From: Acholoe squamosa
Lineage: Eukaryota > Annelida > Polychaeta > Phyllodocida > Polynoidae
Direction: 5' to 3'
NCBI GenBank assembly: GCA_949317995.1
Contig: OX439046.1
Coordinates: 35,748,002 to 35,812,001, forward strand
Length of the DNA: 64,000 nt
In this document: positions 35,660 through 48,963 of the stretch, in pieces
Position numbering within the stretch: position 1 is the first letter of the stretch
How the letters are laid out: every line of letters begins with the position of its first letter
Made by a program: the position numbers and the translations under genes
The notes under the pieces: model-generated
The model's database searches: none
What the model saw: the letters and a program-made list of their open reading frames with translations, nothing else
Told to the model about the DNA's origin: nothing

Positions 35660-36550
35660 ACATTATTACAGTCATAAGGATAAAATGTCAAATGAATTGA
35701 TATCTATCATTGCATCATTCTAACATTGGTTTACCAGTGTGAATATGCAGTAAAGAGGATTTCATCTCGACAGACAGTTGCTTTTGGGCACTTTAGATCC
35801 CTTGTATATGTAGAAAGATATGCAAATGTCACACACAGTATATAAACATGATGGTACACCGGCGCCAGTACACCATAAAACAGCGACAGCAGAGAGACAT
35901 ACATTTCCTACACTATCACTTTTATATGATAACATTTTTAGGAAAATTTAAACTTTTATTGCTGCTGTAACATGGTATCATTGTGACACTTCTCATAACA
36001 ATTGCAATAAAGTTTCCGCTGTGTGTCAGCTTTGCTGCCCATTAAAAGCAGTAGTGGCGTTTTCACATAGCCATGCTCTAAGAAATCAGTTGATTTTATT
36101 TCCTCAATTACAGCATGCAGAATAACAATTAAACATACATACCCAAGTCTCAATTTTATAGATATAACATGAGAACAAATTAAACTCATCTTATAAATCA
36201 ATTCATTTGAAATAATTCTGTTCTTAACGGGGAGTGGGGAATAGGGGGTCTTTCACAAATCTTGCAGTTTACAACAAACCCTGGGAAAGAACTTTATTCT
36301 TGAACCTTTCTTCTGCCATGTGTTCTTGAATTTGGTGGGGTCAGATGTAGCTCTCATATCACGTGGAAGATCCTTTCAATTTTCTGATAATGTATAACAT
36401 GCACTATGTTGGACAAAGGTGAACTGAGTATTAATTAATTTTGTTTCAGCCCAGCAAATTGTCGTTACCTGTTGCCATGATTGGTCATCAATGGTGACTC
36501 CTTTTTGAGTGATAACTCACTGCGTCATCTTTCGCCACTGTGTGTCAGTC
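35660..36550. other. Gene-free stretch
   Basis: No supported gene or element. The minus frame at 35956-36201 has no recognised features. Confidence 0.4.
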
Positions 36551-36555
36551 TCACA

Positions 36556-37740
36556 TGGCATGGCGATTTATCACAACAGTCACCAACATGATCTCACTCA
36601 CTGCGTGAATATATGCCACCCCTTGTCATCCCTCACGCAGAATGGCAGCTTATCACAACCATCGCCAACATGGATCTGACTCACTGTGTGATTATGTGTC
36701 AGTCCCAGTTAGTTCTCACTCAGAATGGCGACTTATCACCAACATCGCTAATATGGATCTCACTCCCTGCGTGAGTATGTGCCACTCCCAGTCAACTCTC
36801 ACTCAGAATGGCAGCTAATCACCACCATCGCCAACATGGATCTCACTCACTCCATCAATATGTGCTACTGTCTGTCAACTCTCACTTACAATGGCGACTT
36901 TTCACCTGCATTGCCATATGGCTCTCACTCACTGCGTGAGTTTGTGTCACTCCTAGTTAATCTTCTCTCAAAATGACGACTTATCACCACCATTGCTGAC
37001 ATGGATGTCACTCGCTGTGTGAGTGTGTGCCGCTGTCATCAACTCTCACACAAAATGGTGACTTATCACCACCATTGCCAACATTGGTCTCACTCAATGC
37101 GTGAGTATATGCCACCCCTTGTCATCCCTCACAAAGCATGGTGACTTATCACCACCATCGCCAACATGGATCTAACTTACTGCGTGAGTATGTGCCACTG
37201 CCTGTCAACTCTCACTCAGAATGGCGGCTTATCACAACCATCGCCAACATGGATCTGACTCATTGTATGATTATGTGCCACTCCCAGTCAGTTCTCACTC
37301 AGAATGGCAACTTATCACCAACATCGCTAATATGGATCTCACTCCCTGCGTGATTATGCGCCACTCAGAATGGCGGCTTATCACAACCATCGCCAACATG
37401 GATCTGACTCATTGTATGATTATGTGCCACTCCCAGTCAGTTCTCACTCAGAATGGCAACTTATCACCAACATCGCTAATATGGATCTCACTCCATGCGT
37501 GATTATGCGCCACTCCCAGTCAACTCTCACTCAGAATGGCAGCTTATCACCACCATCGCCAACATGGATGTAACTCGCTGTGTGAGTGTGTGCCACTGTC
37601 ATCAACTCTTACACAAAATGGTGACTTATCACCACCATTGCCAACATTGGTCTCACTCAATGCGTGAATTTGTGTCACTCCAAGTCAATTCTCTCTGAGG
37701 ATTGCATCATCTGTCACTCATTCTCACTCAGAATGGCAAC
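36556..37740 (+). repeat. 82-bp minisatellite
   Basis: About 14 units of roughly 82 bp, each with CTCAGAATGGCGACTTATCA, then CCATCGCCAACATGGATCT, then CTCACTGCGTGAGTATGTG. A 150-bp pair of units at 37215-37364 is repeated almost exactly at 37365-37530, so a higher-order duplication happened recently. Open frames crossing the array (for example 37138-37573) are products of the repeat. Confidence 0.92.
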
Positions 37741-38104
37741 CATTGCCAAAGTTGTTGAGACAGCACCACTGTTCAACATGTAGCCTATCTAGGAAGTGTG
37801 GGCATGAAGTATAAGTCCCATACGTATCAAATGTGCTTTGGTTCACACTGATTTCCATGTTGAATCAAACAAGATTATATAAAGAAAATATCAATTGAAT
37901 TTAGATAGAGGTATCTCTAAAATGAAAGCAACTATCCATAAACACCTTTTTCTCTGGTTACAGGAAAAATACATAGGGAAATATCTACATGAACACCTTG
38001 TCTGTGGTAAGAGGGAAGATACATATGGCAATACCTTCTCTGGCAAAACATACTTTGATCTGGCAGATGTGAGGCTGCATGATTACCAATGTCGATGATC
38101 ATGA

Positions 38105-38660
38105 GCTTTTCATCTAACAAGGTGAGTGATCACCAGTGTCTCCATCCATGGTGAACCTGCGCTATGACATGGTGCGCAATATATCTAGCGAGGTGAGTGA
38201 TCAACCGCCTTGCCATCCCTGGTGAGTCATCACAATCCTTGCCAACCATGGTGAACGTACGCTATGGCATGGTGTGCATTTCATCTAGCGAGGTGAGTGA
38301 TCACTCGTGTCGCCATCCCTGGTAAGTTTGGGTGATCAAGATCCTCACCATCTGTTGTGAACCTGTGCAATCACGAGGTACGCGTTTCATCTAGCGAGGT
38401 GAGTGATCACCCGAGTGACCATCCCCTGTGAGTGTGAGTGATCACGATCCTTGCCATCCATGGTGAATGTGTGTTATGATGTGGAGTGCGTCTCATCTAG
38501 CGAAGTGAGTGATCACTCATGTCGCCATCCCTGGTGAGGATGAGTGATGAGTGATCACCATCCTCGCCATCTGAGGTGAGGCCATGTGATCACCACCATT
38601 GGTATTCCTGGTGATCTTGTGCTATAGCGACATTGTGTTCCATCTAGAGACATGTGTGAG
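38105..38660 (+). repeat. About 105-bp minisatellite
   Basis: Five to six units with the landmark CATCTAGCGAGGTGAGTGATC at about 38182, 38282, 38390 and 38493, each also holding CGCCATCCCTGGTGAGT and CCATGGTGAACGT. Each unit contains two or more GGTGAGT words that match the consensus 5' splice site. It starts about 370 bp after the 82-bp array and shares the theme TGCCA.CCATGG, so the two may be related. Confidence 0.85.
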
Positions 38661-38938
38661 CCACTTCACACAGGTTGACGAGGAGTCACAACAATTTGCT
38701 GGGAGCTTTTTAATCCATTCCATTGGCGAGTTTCCCTTGCACCTGCATCAATATACTTTTCATTTTGTGACCTTTTAAACGCTGCCAGTTCCATAACATA
38801 TTGCTTTCTATCACTCTACTTTAGAACATCAGCTAACTTGTGAACAAGGTTGCTTGATGTGAGAATATCTTTTTCAGTGCTACTTTCAAAAATATATTTT
38901 GCAGAAACTGCAAGTGCTTCTTCAAGTCTACAGATATG

Positions 38939-39480
38939 TCATGGTACAAAATAAAAACCATGATCAAATGTTGGCAATATAAATGTCTTGTAGATTAACA
39001 GTAGCAAGCTATTGTTCAGGTATCTTGATGCTCCTCTTAGCTGGTATGTTCTGAACTGGATAGTTTTGATTTGGTTGGGGATGAAAGCTTTGTAATTTAA
39101 CTTAGAGTTAAGAATGACTCCTGGGTACTTATATGTGGGCTCCCGTGCCAGAACCTGTCCATTCAGCCTTTGTGAGTCATTATAACATGGGAAAAACATC
39201 ATATGTTTTGTCTTGGCTGCATTCAGTGAGTTAACTCTGCACCATTATGCATCGCTATTCAGATCATTTTGCACGTCATGTTGTAGTATATCGATGCCAT
39301 CTCTCTTATTGTGAATGACAGTATCTTTTGCAAACAAACAGATCTTTGTCATTTGACAAATATTTTCAACATCATTCATGTAGAGGAGGAAGAACAGAAG
39401 CCCCAAGCACTGAACCCTGTGGTACTCCACAACAGATCGGTTTTATGGTTGACTTGGTTCCATCGGTGAGTGTATACAGA
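38939..39480 (-). pseudogene. Decayed non-LTR (LINE) reverse transcriptase fragment
   Basis: Minus strand. GVPQGSVLG and LLFFLLYMNDVENI are followed by the catalytic-box region LFAKDTVI, and then, after one stop codon in the same frame, AKTKHMMF, YKYPGVILNSKLNY and LLLIYKTFILPTFDHGF. This order is the RT core through thumb of CR1/Jockey-like LINEs. Defects: the first Asp of the ADD box is Lys, an in-frame stop lies near 39245, and one base is missing at the 39411-39414 C-run. Endonuclease and 3' end are absent. An old dead fragment. Confidence 0.85.
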
Positions 39481-42400
39481 AAGGTTTTGATCATGTGTAT
39501 TTGGCAGTTATTTCAGAGAAATGATTGTCACTACTTGTGTGTTAACCACACAATTCATATTTTCTGGAGTCTGTGCAAAGAGTTGTGGTGAGAAATACTG
39601 TTACATACGACTAAAAGCTGCGGCTGGTGTATAATATGTGCTCATATGCAATAAATTTGGGCTGATAGAAGCTCATGTAAGATAAGAAGTATTCATCATC
39701 AGAGGAACTCTTAATGCATCACAACCATATTCCTTGACAGAGATATTGGATCATATTTGCAATGCAAGATGCAAGAGTCTCTTTAGTTTATATTGAGTGT
39801 GAGGAAAATGATTGCATTTCTATATTTAGTTATTTGGAACTTTCAAGTAGTAATCTTCAGAGGCCATGCCTCAGACAAGAGGCATCTCTACAGAGAATAA
39901 GGGCAAATGGCTGCATTACTTCCACTGGTTGTACAAAGCCTTTGAAAATTGTATGCTCACACTTTAGTGGTGGGTATTCATATCAAGTGATAAATCAGAG
40001 ACTGAACATAGACATGTGCTTTTAGCTGGGGGCTGCCATGATGGAATCCCAGAATGCTCTCTGTTATGTTTATTCAACTGTTCAAAGTCCCTGTAGGTGG
40101 CAGTGCACCAATTTCCCGCCACAGACATTACACACACCATGTGCAGTCTTAATTCACACTTAGCTTTAACTATTCCGATTGATCTAGCTTTGTCCCTCTT
40201 TGTTTTAGCCTTCATGAATAAATGTGGCCAATTAAGCTGAGTGAAATGCTGGTTTAAGCTAAGATTCAGATAGCCTCGACACATTAGGTTTGGAGCAATT
40301 CAGTTGAATCCTGTGAAGAATTTGTCTTTAGTTACAAATCTATAGTAGGGCTCATTCCGAACATGATATGAATTTAAATTGTACACAAGATTATTATGTA
40401 GATTATGTGGACTTCCCTCAAGAGAATTTGATGAAAATGCTGTAAAGGGGACAAAGACAATTGGTATAATAGGGGCCTTTAGGAATTATGTCCACTGATG
40501 TTCTATGAAAGGATGGCGTGGGCTGAGATGGATAACCAATAATATAACATAACATATGGTTGTTTTTATTGATCCCTTTGTAGGCCCGTTATTGCAGTTT
40601 CTACTTGGGTGAAAAGGGAGAGGCACTTGAGTATGATTGCTGCTACTAAACCAACACTTCGGAGTTTATTGTTGCACACATACTGTGGCGGCCCTATCAT
40701 ACTGAGTGCTGTTTCATTGTCCATGACAATTGTCATCGAACTGCCCATCCATAGGGCTCCAAGAAACCACCCTGCTCTTTAGCCCCAAGAGAATAAAATA
40801 ATCATCCATGTATACACAGCACAGAGATTCAGCAGTAACCTTGCATACTTGGAGACCCTTCCGAACACCCGTTGCATCACTTTTCACCTATTTAATATTA
40901 TCATAATAAATATTATTTATCATATAATTTTGCATAATGTCATCATATAACCTTGTGTACTCTTAAATTGAAGGCATCCTAAATGTCATAGCATCAGTCA
41001 TGATTACAAGCCGGATATTGTTTCATCTCCGACATTTGATTTAAAGTTGTATCAGCCAGCCCATCTGACCTTTGCTACCATATCTATCCTAAAGCCACTT
41101 TCCTTTAGGGATAATCATATCGGTGAGGTCTTTATAAAAGCTGCTTGGACCAGATGTAACATATGTGCTGCCCAGACCAATCCCTGCCCTTACTACACCC
41201 TGGGACTATTGCCCCTTAAGCTGCTCAGCGTAAAGCACTAACTACAGGAGCAGCTTTGTGAGCAGCTCTACCAGATATAGACAGCCCGGCAGCCCATGCA
41301 AACACCAGCAGCTCTGGTATGGAAATGTAAGGTTAGATATCAAAGGGCACCATCTTCGGTGGATAAAGCTAAGATACAGATAATCCATCCCAGTACAGGG
41401 ATTCCATACGACCTGACATGTGGGATGGAATCTGTAATCGCACTCCTAAATTCCAATCACTTAGGCATTACATATATATGGCCGTTGCTAGGACCTCTCC
41501 TTAATGCAGAACAGGAGTATAGTCTGTCAAATTACTAGATACTGGTTGAGCAGGTCCATAAGCTGGACTGTTATAGCTCGATGCAGCAAATTGGGCACCT
41601 GAGTGTTTTCCAGTTTTGGAGGCAGCTGTGCACGTAAAATGCCTTCATTCAAGGGAGATTTTTGCATATGCTGCAGAAGACAAGTCTTGTGTATGATTCT
41701 CAAAAATCTCAAAATTCATAACAAAATATGAAAAAAGAATCATTTGCTAGGCATTATTCCCTCATAATACATGTCAAACTAGACAAAATGCCCTCTGTAG
41801 GTCCCATACGGGCTGGAAAAGCACCATGCTAGTAAATGTCTTCATCATTTTCAAGATAAGAATATCTGAAAACCTGAACAATGTGAACAGGTCCATGGTG
41901 CAAAACCCTTTTGTTTCTATTAAATTCCATCATCAATTGTTGTTTTGACCTCATTGAAAAGCATATTGAAATGCTATTCGAGCCCATTATTAGGCATGTG
42001 AGGCCTATTATGATGCACTATTGAGCTATATAGCTGTAAATAGCAACAAACGCGTTGTCGGCACCAAAGACAAGAATCATAAGATGTGCCTAATTCTTCT
42101 CACAATCATTGTATCACTTAGATATTTCACATGCCTTTAAAGATAATCAAGTAGAACATAAAAATTGATAATTCTGGTATCAGTGGGTGATCATGCGTCC
42201 ATATATGATGATCTATGTGGTCCAACATCAAAAACCAAGCAGAAGTTTTGCTGAAAATCACAGTTTTTGCAAACTAACAAAAATCACATGTCTCTCATAG
42301 TGTAATGAGCCACCTTTGAGGTAGGGAAAAAAGCATACTCATTTATAAACTAGATGGGTCAGTATTATGCACTATCTACGAAAAACTGATGATTAGAATA

Positions 42401-42950
42401 TTTTTTCACAAAATATATAGGGCAAAACCTTGATTTTTAAATTTATAATTTGTATTTCAGTGGTAAACTGTGCACTTTATCAATGTAATACCATCTACCC
42501 TGGCCTGAAAGCAATGAGTTTCATCTTTCATTTGCTGCAAAGAGGTTGAGTTCTCTACTTATCACAATACCAGTATGCAAGACAGGAAAACAACATATTG
42601 CTAAAGCCCATCATAAGTAACCCAATTCATGCAGACTACAAAAAATAACAGGTGGTTGTCAATAGAGTAGGGAGACCATTCATTCAATAAATTCAATACA
42701 TGATTAATTTTAAATTCCTAACCTTAGACATTACTTAGCTTTGCAATATAGGGTTATCTATCAGGTGACAGAAATCTATCAGAAATGACTAGCTCTTGCA
42801 TTGGTTACTCTTAGAATCATGGATTTCAAATTGTTTAGGCTATGGTATACTGTTAAATGGTTGTTTGGCACTGATTAACTGCAGATGGGAGAGGGAAGGT
42901 GAGCTTTGGGTTAGGTACAGTATATATATATTCTCGTTACCAAGAGGGTG
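39481..42950. other. Gene-free stretch
   Basis: Several short frames (39762-40025 +, 39964-40284 -, 41296-41538 +) show no domain or splice support. CATTCTGGGATTCCATCATGG on the minus strand near 40040 resembles a recurrent repeat word, but no element ends were found. Confidence 0.4.
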
Positions 42951-43760
42951 CCCATGTAGCAAACCCGCTTAGGGCCAATTCAGTTTTAGCTCAGATAAGC
43001 TGGTTCAAAGCGGGCAGAATACTATTCATGGTTTTAGGTTGGGCAAATGGTGGGTTTCCAGTCAGGGCCACATTGGGTTGCCCTAATAGGGCATACTGAG
43101 CTAAGACTATTGGGCTCCTGACAGTTTTTGTCCTCAGCAAGTTGTGTGGGCCACATAAGGCTAACTGATTTGGGCACAGAGCAGCTTCAAAATGGGCAAA
43201 CACTTTGGGCACAGATTGGTTTCAAGGTGGGCACCCTGAATCAGGCATAGATCAGTTCCAAAGATAATTCCCAAGACAGGGCTGAGGATGGGTTTGCACA
43301 AGGCATACTGAGCTGGGATTTCTGAATTTTGACACTAGATGACCCCACTATGTCTGATGTACAGCTTTCCCCCTTAAGTCAGTATTGATTTTCTTTAGTA
43401 TGATATAACAGAAATATGCTAAGGAATCATATAAATCATAACAGTACACAAATTTTCTCAGAGTGTGGATCTACTGGCAAAATACATTTGAAATGTGCAA
43501 AGTAAGGTGATGTTAGCAGTTTTTAATGTGACTACACCATCCGTGTGATAATCATTTTATATTGAAGTATGCTACCCATTGGGAGGCACTATGAGCTTGA
43601 AGGCTAGTATCATATACCATTTTATTATTCCAATTATTTTAACATATTACTGTATTAATCAAAGAATATATAAGAAATTAATACATTGTACTTCCATGTG
43701 AGCATTCATGCCCCACTGCACACCAGCTAGGGCAAGGATACATAAGTTACATCACCAAAG

Positions 43761-43858
43761 AGACCGACCTCATGGTCCACTGCACAATATAATGATCTAA
43801 TGGTCAAAGCAGACCGACCTCATGGTTCAGTGCACAATATAATAACTTGTAAGTGAAT
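43761..43858 (+). repeat. 50-bp tandem duplication
   Basis: AGACCGACCTCATGGT followed by CAGTGCACAATATAAT occurs at 43761 and 43811 with a few differences. Directly after it, GTCACGGGTGCCTGGGCACC and GTCATGGGTGTCTGAGCACC form another short pair (about 43870-43917). Confidence 0.8.
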
Positions 43859-44675
43859 GCAACCAGCTGTCACGGGTGCCTGGGCACCGCTGACGCCGTC
43901 ATGGGTGTCTGAGCACCCCAACACTGAACAATAGGTTACATAAGTAACAATGCCATAACCTTCCGGTCCCTCTAGTGTCGCATCTGAGCAATCTAGGTCA
44001 AATATGAAAGCATTTATGAAAAGGCCATAATTAGACGGTCAAAATGAGCCCAAGATCAAGGCAAAAATCCCATTATTAAGGAAGTTACGCTACCTAGACT
44101 GTTTCAACCTCTAAATGCGCTACAGACAAACCAGCGCAAGTAACGTGCTTGAAAAGTAGGCGTTGGTAATTTGACATATTCAAGTTCGCGCATGCGCAAA
44201 ATGGAGGCTGTAGCTGCGTAAACGACCGAGATATGAGGGTCTGAACATGCCATACCGACCGAGACAATGGGGGAGATGGCGGCGTCCATAGGGGTCCTTT
44301 GTGCACCCAGTGACACATGAAAGACTCCCCTCAAACAATCACAGAGTTAGGCAGATGCCACTGGCTCCAGTCAGTCTGAAGGGCCAAGCCAGGAAATGGT
44401 ACTTATACCACTGGCTGCTCCCCCTAGAAGGCAGAATCACCAGAACCACCCTTGAGGTAACATCTCCAGTCAACTCTCCTGCTACCTGCTATAGCTCTGC
44501 ACTATGCTGGGTTAGACTATGCCAGACAGGCATAGGACTAGACCACTAGTGGCCAGAGGCTATCTGCTACAAGACACCTACCAGAGGGTAAAGTTACACA
44601 TTTATATTTTATCCCTCTAAGCAGCAGGTCAAGAGCTAGGTGTGGGAACCCACCTAGGACCATACTGGACAGTGT

Positions 44676-44680
44676 ATTAC

Positions 44681-44773
<93 letters not shown>
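44676..44773. repeat. (ATT)n microsatellite
   Basis: About 32 uninterrupted trinucleotide units. The poly-Tyr frame over it is not a gene. Confidence 0.98.
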
Positions 44774-45483
44774 CTCACAGGTGGAGTGGAACAGAACTTT
44801 ATACTTTATAACCAACTGTATAAGTACTGTGTGTGGAAATTACCTGCATATTAACATGTGTATGATTGATATTCTTACATGTCTGCCTAAAGCTGAATAA
44901 ACCAGAGATAACTGAAATAACACTGATAAGAGCTTGATATTCTTACTCACTATATACCACTAGTCATATGATATTTCTCATATGACAACTTGATCATGCA
45001 CAATCACTAGTATGACACTAGCATGTTACTGGACTAGGTCTGGTGGATGTGCCTTGGCCAACTAAGTTTGAATTGATGGCTCTACTGTATTATGATGATG
45101 GGGGGAGTAATACAGTATGTTTAGTCTCCCTCCAACTATGGAGGCCAAGGGGAGGGGCTAGCACCTGGAGGCTAGCAGAGCATTTTCAGGGTTCAAAATT
45201 TTAGAAAATGAGGAAAAAATAGATTTTCTATAATATCTATCCCAGATGGCACCATGTGATCAAAGTGGGCAGCCACTTTCAGCCACACCAAAAATCCATG
45301 TTGAACCCAAACCCACTCTGAGACAGATCTGTGTCCATATTGGTTTGCCCAGTGTGGCCCACGCACCCCACTGAGGACAGAAACTGTCAGCAGCCCATCA
45401 GTTAGCCCATTGTGGCCCACATCAGAAGCCACACCAAATAAAGTGTGGGCCACAGTAGGGCCACACCACCTATGCTACCTGGG

Positions 45484-46033
45484 TGGTGATGATGCCGCAG
45501 TCTCAACTCTGATATCAACTAACATGTTCCGAGAATAACCAATCGTTGCCTACTAGACTCGCCATAGTGGAGAGAGCGTCAAAACCTTTGAGAGCTGCTC
45601 AGATTACTGTGAGCAGCTCGGCTTACCTACATCCCCTGTATGTGACACCTACACAGTGGTGTCAAACCTTATCACCTAGTGCTCAGCCTGAGCCCCATGT
45701 GGCGTTGTCACCTGGTAGTGCCACTATGAGATGGTATTAGCACCTGTCAGCAGAAGCTGTAAGCAGCACAACAATATCACAGTAACAGCTAGTGGGAGCA
45801 ATGTTTTCTTTTTTTTACTGGAATCACAGGAGAAGAATAAGGGAATTTTCAGGCAGAAGGAAAACGCTTCGTAAGTGCTTTCTACAAGTGTGAATTCATA
45901 ATTGAGGGTTTATGTGTATCAAAGGAGGGGGATTAAGGTACTTGTTTGGCATTCGCCTTCATCAAATTGCATGTGCCTAATGATAATGTTCCCCGTACTG
46001 TCCAGTTCTCTATCATCAAAGCCATCTATGAAA

Positions 46034-46098
<65 letters not shown>

Positions 46099-48200
46099 AT
46101 TTCCACAGATATGCTATATCAATGAGGCAGATCGTAGGATGCCACGTAACAGACTTATACTTAGACAATGCAAAATGATGCGTAAACTACAATAACTTCC
46201 CTGATATGTTTCATGAAGATAGACCGCCGGAGCTTGTGTTTAAGGCTATATAGTGACAGTCTTGTGATCATGACATAACTCTGTACTAGCCACATCTGAG
46301 GAAAAAAAACTCTGCTGATAGTATATGTTGATAACGTAGATCAAAGAGCAATGTTCATGACTGGGGAACATGCGCCATGCCCACCCTCCTGTTCTTTCAA
46401 AGCTGTATGGGCAAAAACACCTTACAGATTCACTTTATCCACTCGATATTGATAAAAAAACAACTTCCTGTCCGGAATGTCAAGCTATAGACGATATGAT
46501 TATCTGAACGTTAGAATGATACAATCCCTCTCAGTGAACAGGTAGAAACAATTTCATCTTAGTCAATGTGATTATTAGTCCAGACGGCTAGTTCAATATG
46601 GTGCAGTTGGTGCTACATTCACGTCACCTGATCTTGCAAGATGAGGGGCGCCCCGTCCTCTCATGTTGGTTTTACCTGAACACCCATCATCTTCAATGCA
46701 AAGGGTTTATTTACCCTGAAAGCTACAGTGCGTTGGCAGCTTCTGGTTTCTTTAAAGGGTATATCCTTTTGATGTTGCCGAAACAGATGTTGTATGTATT
46801 CTTTTCTAAATCAAAGTCCACCTTTAACATCATTTCACGCTTTTATAAACCTCTCTTGGCAGTAGAGGAGGAAATATCAATACGAAAAGAATGCACATGG
46901 AAGAGATAAAGCTATGTTTTGCCCTCTTCATGTCATTAATGTTTTGTTTCAAAATGGTAAAACACTTGAAAAAATGTAAGCCATCAGAGTGATTTACTCA
47001 ACAAGCTAAGAGGATTTCTTTTTTTATATACATAATATTATAGACCCTCCCCATATATAAAACCTAAAATTGTGTTTAATGGGATATAAGAGTGCCGTCT
47101 AGCGTTAAACAGTATTCACCATGAACAGGAGCCGCCGGATAATTGGGTAAGGAAACGCCTTTTGTATTTGTGACAGGATCTGCGATAAGGGCCCTTAGTG
47201 CAGGGTACATTAAGGTCCCTATTCCCAGTACACGTCACATTTAATCAGTGTAATAGAACCTAAATTTAATGCCGAGATCGAAACCACGCGCACTCCCTCC
47301 ACTTTCTTTTCACTAAACAAAGATTAACTGCATGCCAATAAATGTACGGCACACTACGGCAGTTAGGATTCCTTTTAAGACATGGGGGTAATGAACAACA
47401 TCGACAAACATTACGATAACAAACCCAACTTAGCCTATTTGAAATCGGATCATTGAAATACATGTTTCTTTCCTCTCTACACAATAATCAAAAGAATCAT
47501 GCACAGCCCTGTAGAAATCTCATACACATGTACAGGCTTCCCATTATCATAGTACACAGAGGTGCCTATTTCTCATACGAATCTCTCGCAAGTACTGCAG
47601 GGGGCCTGTCTTTATCATCAACTCACATACACGTACTCTCTCTGATAGGCTACTCCTTAATTGGTGGGGATCCAGCTGGCCAATCAGCTGCCAGGTTCTA
47701 TTTGTGCCCCAGTGTGGGTTGGTGTGTCCCCTGGCCGTCTACTGGGTGCTGAGTGTCGGGTGCCGAGATGAGAGTAGATGTGCTCAGAGCAATGCAGGAG
47801 CAATGCAATGAATGGGAGCATAGACCAGTATAGATTCACTACATGTTGATTCACGATTTGCTCACCAGGTGGCCCCACAGTGCGGCTTTATTCACTGCTG
47901 CAAGTGTTCCTCCAGAAGGAGTGAATGACGACCGGCTGGGAGGTACACAGAGGGAGGAGCAGTGGATCCTGCACCCCCCTCTCCCACATCACCACCACCT
48001 ACTCACCCTCCTCCCCATCCCCCCTGTCTCCTTATTGCTCACGTCCCGCCGACGCTGCTGCCTGCACGGGGAGCCGTACTTCCGGTGTTGGAGGGCGGGA
48101 GCTGCTGGAGCCCCAACCCTACACCCCCAATACTTAAGCACCACGTGGAGCAATCGGCCTAGGAGTCGTGGCCACGTCGTCACCGTGGCCAGTCAGGGGA
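45484..48200. other. Gene-free stretch leading to a GC-richer region
   Basis: No supported gene. The sequence becomes GC-rich and CpG-containing at about 47,840-48,200. CCAATCAGCTG (CCAAT box plus E-box) lies at about 47,680. This interval may be the upstream region of the promoter at 48202. Confidence 0.4.
46033..46095. repeat. (AT)n microsatellite
   Basis: AT dinucleotide run with one phase break at the start. Confidence 0.97.
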
Positions 48201-48201
48201 G

Positions 48202-48209
48202 TATATAAG
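48202..48209 (+). promoter_or_regulatory. TATA box of a putative promoter
   Basis: TATATAAG in a GC-rich setting (GGGGAG upstream, CCTGGAG downstream). An initiator-like CCAAACC lies at 48224-48230 and TCATTAT at about 48240. A 5' non-coding exon could run from here to a GCG|GTATGT donor at 48340, joining the signal-peptide exon at 49722. This linkage is inferred from order and orientation only. Confidence 0.42.
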
Positions 48210-48878
48210 ACCTGGAGTTGGCTCCAAACCATCTCCTAGTCATTATCCTCTTCAATATCACCAGTTCAATTTCAAGCAGGAGAGCTGTCGGGCAATAGCA
48301 ATACACAACTGCATACAGTAGTCAAAGATTGCATTTGCGGTATGTGCATTTCTCCTAAAGTTGAGGCCTCAGTGTTGTGCTTGTTTTGATTGGAAACTTA
48401 TACAACTGGTATGAATTCTCATATTTCCCTTAGCGGTATAATCACATTGCCTCCAATTGCTAAATAACACTGAATTAGATAGACCTAACCACAGCTGGAC
48501 TTGTTTTATGGACTGAGCTCCAATACTGTGACACCGACTGGGACCAGAGCGACTCCATACCAATTCAGCTATGTACTCCCTGTCATCACACCTCTATAGC
48601 CTGTAAAATCTATCATCACAAGGAGATAAGGACATGTCACGCACAGACGCCACTGGAGGAGAAAAGATTGGAACACAAAGGAACCATTGGACCTTACAAG
48701 ATTATCCACTCCTGTCCTACTATCCATGGTCAGAGGCTCATATGCATTATGAAAGAAGTATGAAAAGTTAACCCATAGACCTTCTTGCTGCTCTCTCACC
48801 AGAGACAGTTTTGGCACCAGCAGACGTTGGTCCTGGGATGGAAGGCTTCTTTACTGGCCTTGGAGGCAGTGGTTACGT

Positions 48879-48886
48879 TCTCTCTC

Positions 48887-48960
<74 letters not shown>
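48879..48960. repeat. (CT)n microsatellite
   Basis: CT dinucleotide run with one CC interruption near the start. The Ser-Leu and Arg-Glu frames across it are artefacts. It lies inside the putative first intron of the 49722 gene. Confidence 0.98.

Positions 48961-48963
<3 letters not shown>

Larger units (their letters stand above)
42951..45483. repeat. Diverged inverted-repeat pair, possible long-TIR element
   Basis: The left arm (42951-43270) and the reverse complement of the right arm (about 45230-45483) start CCCATGTAGCA / CCCAGGTAGCA. They share GGGCTNCTGACAGTTTYTGTCCTCAG, then GTGGGCCACA. Both are full of TGGGCC/GGGCAAA words. They may be the ends of one 2.5-kb element or two inverted copies of one repeat. 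The middle holds the (ATT)n run and the duplication at 43761. Confidence 0.5.

Noticed and set aside
36779-37698. Plus-strand frames in the 82-bp minisatellite
   Set aside because: Repeat-derived; the frame changes from unit to unit because 82 is not divisible by 3.
44642-44854. Poly-Tyr frame
   Set aside because: Translation of the (ATT)n microsatellite.
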